Positions 5,441-6,351 of a stretch of DNA of 6,351 nucleotides are shown here, piece by piece; within the stretch, counting starts at the first letter, position 1; every line of letters begins with the position of its first letter. The DNA is from Robiginitomaculum sp. (lineage in GTDB: Bacteria > Pseudomonadota > Alphaproteobacteria > Caulobacterales > Maricaulaceae). Under the pieces are notes generated by a model, which was not told the origin of the DNA, searched no databases, and was given only the letters and a program-made list of their open reading frames with translations. The stretch spans positions 107,177 through 113,527 of the forward strand of contig NVRS01000002.1 of assembly GCA_002732685.1 (NCBI GenBank), in the 5' to 3' direction. Made by a program: the position numbers and the translations under genes.

Positions 5441-6351
5441 TCAAAGTTTCAGGCTCCTCAATCTGAGCGCATTACCAATAACAGACACAGAGGACATGCT
5501 CATGGCTGCGGCAGCAATCATGGGGGAGAGAAGAATGCCAAAAACAGGGAACAGCACGCCGGCGGCAATGGGGACACCAACTGCATTGTAGATAAAGGCG
5601 AAGAACAGGTTTTGGCGAATATTACCCATGGTGGCTTTTGATAATTTATGGGCACGTATAATGCCGCGTAAATCACCTTTAAGCAAAGTAAAGCCCGCAC
5701 TTTCTACTGCCACGTCTGCGCCTGTACCCATGGCGATACCAACATCGGCTTGCGCGAGGGCTGGGGCATCATTAACACCATCGCCAGCCATAGCGACAAC
5801 GGCGCCACCAGCTTGCAATTTTTTGATAAGATCCGCTTTGTGCTCAGGGAGCATATCGGCGCGCACTTCATCAATGCCGAGTTTATCGGCGACGGCTTTG
5901 GCGGTGGTTTCATTATCGCCTGTGGCCATGATGATTTTCAAACCTGCCCTCTGTAAATCATTTATGGCTTCTTGCGTTGTTTCTTTGATGGGATCTGAGA
6001 CGGCAATTAGGCCTGCAAACTTGCCGTCTATAGATACAAACATAGCGGTTTTCCCTTCGCTCCGTAATGTGTCCGCCTGTACGCCCAAATCTGATGGATC
6101 AAGACCCAGAGTTTCCATCATACGGGCATTGCCAAGTGCTACGAATTTCCCGTCGACAACACCTTTAGCGCCTTTACCTGTTACGGCTTCAAAGTCTTTG
6201 GCTTTAGAGAGCTTGACACCGCGATCTTCGACACCGCGTACAATAGCTTCTGCAAGTGGGTGCTCACTGCCCATTTCTAACGAAGCGGTTAGCTTTAAGA
6301 ATTGTTTTTCGTCCAGACCGTCGACAGGATAAACATCTGTCAAAGCAGGTT
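5441..6351 (-). CDS. copA: Cu(+)-translocating P1B-type ATPase, C-terminal part
   Basis: The frame runs through the window edge on the 5' side, so only the last 302 codons are seen; the TTG at 6341-6343 is an internal Leu, not a start. The sequence begins with PALTDV, the usual stretch a few residues after the phosphorylation motif DKTGTLT, which lies just outside. Numbering from that Leu: the nucleotide-binding domain has [11 protein letters not shown] (25-35, with the SEHP motif typical of heavy-metal ATPases) and [10 protein letters not shown] (56-65); the P-domain has ATGDN (140-144) and [11 protein letters not shown] (186-196). Two final helices follow. The first carries the Tyr-Asn pair (252-253, FIYNAVG) and the last [16 protein letters not shown] (281-296) with the M..SS pattern. 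YN plus MxxSS mark the Cu(+) (P1B-1) subgroup. The role is ATP-driven export of Cu(+) from cytoplasm to periplasm. The N-terminal metal-binding domain and CPC helix cannot be seen. Confidence 0.93.
   Translation of the reverse strand, partial: PALTDVYPVDGLDEKQFLKLTASLEMGSEHPLAEAIVRGVEDRGVKLSKAKDFEAVTGKGAKGVVDGKFVALGNARMMETLGLDPSDLGVQADTLRSEGKTAMFVSIDGKFAGLIAVSDPIKETTQEAINDLQRAGLKIIMATGDNETTAKAVADKLGIDEVRADMLPEHKADLIKKLQAGGAVVAMAGDGVNDAPALAQADVGIAMGTGADVAVESAGFTLLKGDLRGIIRAHKLSKATMGNIRQNLFFAFIYNAVGVPIAAGVLFPVFGILLSPMIAAAAMSMSSVSVIGNALRLRSLKL

Noticed and set aside
5628..6332. 234-codon + strand ORF opposite the ATPase, plus smaller frames at 5414-5641, 5704-5913 and 5750-5956
   Set aside because: Shadows of the copper ATPase frame; Ser/Ala/Pro-rich composition is the complement of the ATPase codons.

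Overview
The window carries chromosome-like sequence from a Gram-negative bacterium, most likely a proteobacterium. The evidence is an outer-membrane beta-barrel protein ending in Phe, a hybrid sensor kinase of proteobacterial layout and a CopA-type P-type ATPase. Base composition looks moderate. I cannot name the genus, and I see no transposase, tRNA, rRNA, CRISPR array or phage gene.

Layout: positions 1-1360 are read on the + strand. They hold the 3' end of an outer-membrane barrel gene (possibly a siderophore porin of the LbtU type), a long inverted repeat, a four-helix inner-membrane protein of unknown function, and a 46-residue Cys-rich zinc-ribbon-like micro-ORF preceded by a perfect 7-bp inverted repeat. 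From 1389 to the end everything reads on the - strand, so the two halves converge at about 1360-1389. In - strand order these are the 3' 302 codons of a Cu(+)-type P1B ATPase (cut by the window edge), a 183-bp gap with an imperfect 29-bp tandem repeat, a small single-repeat TMEM165/GDT1 family membrane protein, a 244-bp gap with several small inverted repeats, a 988-residue MHYT-PAS-HisKA-HATPase-REC-REC hybrid histidine kinase, and a doubtful 64-residue ORF behind a GC-rich hairpin.

How the parts may fit: the ATPase exports Cu(+), GDT1 proteins move Mn2+ or Ca2+, and MHYT domains have been proposed to bind a metal (copper) through conserved His and Met and to sense diatomic gases. A metal-handling theme is therefore plausible, with the outer-membrane barrel as a possible siderophore route. 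The gaps of 183 and 244 bp argue against one tight operon, so the functional link is inference. The points most worth a second look are the first receiver domain of the kinase, which has lost its phospho-acceptor Asp, the tandem repeat upstream of the GDT1 gene, and the micro-ORF with its hairpin. I did not find a clearly new multi-gene system.
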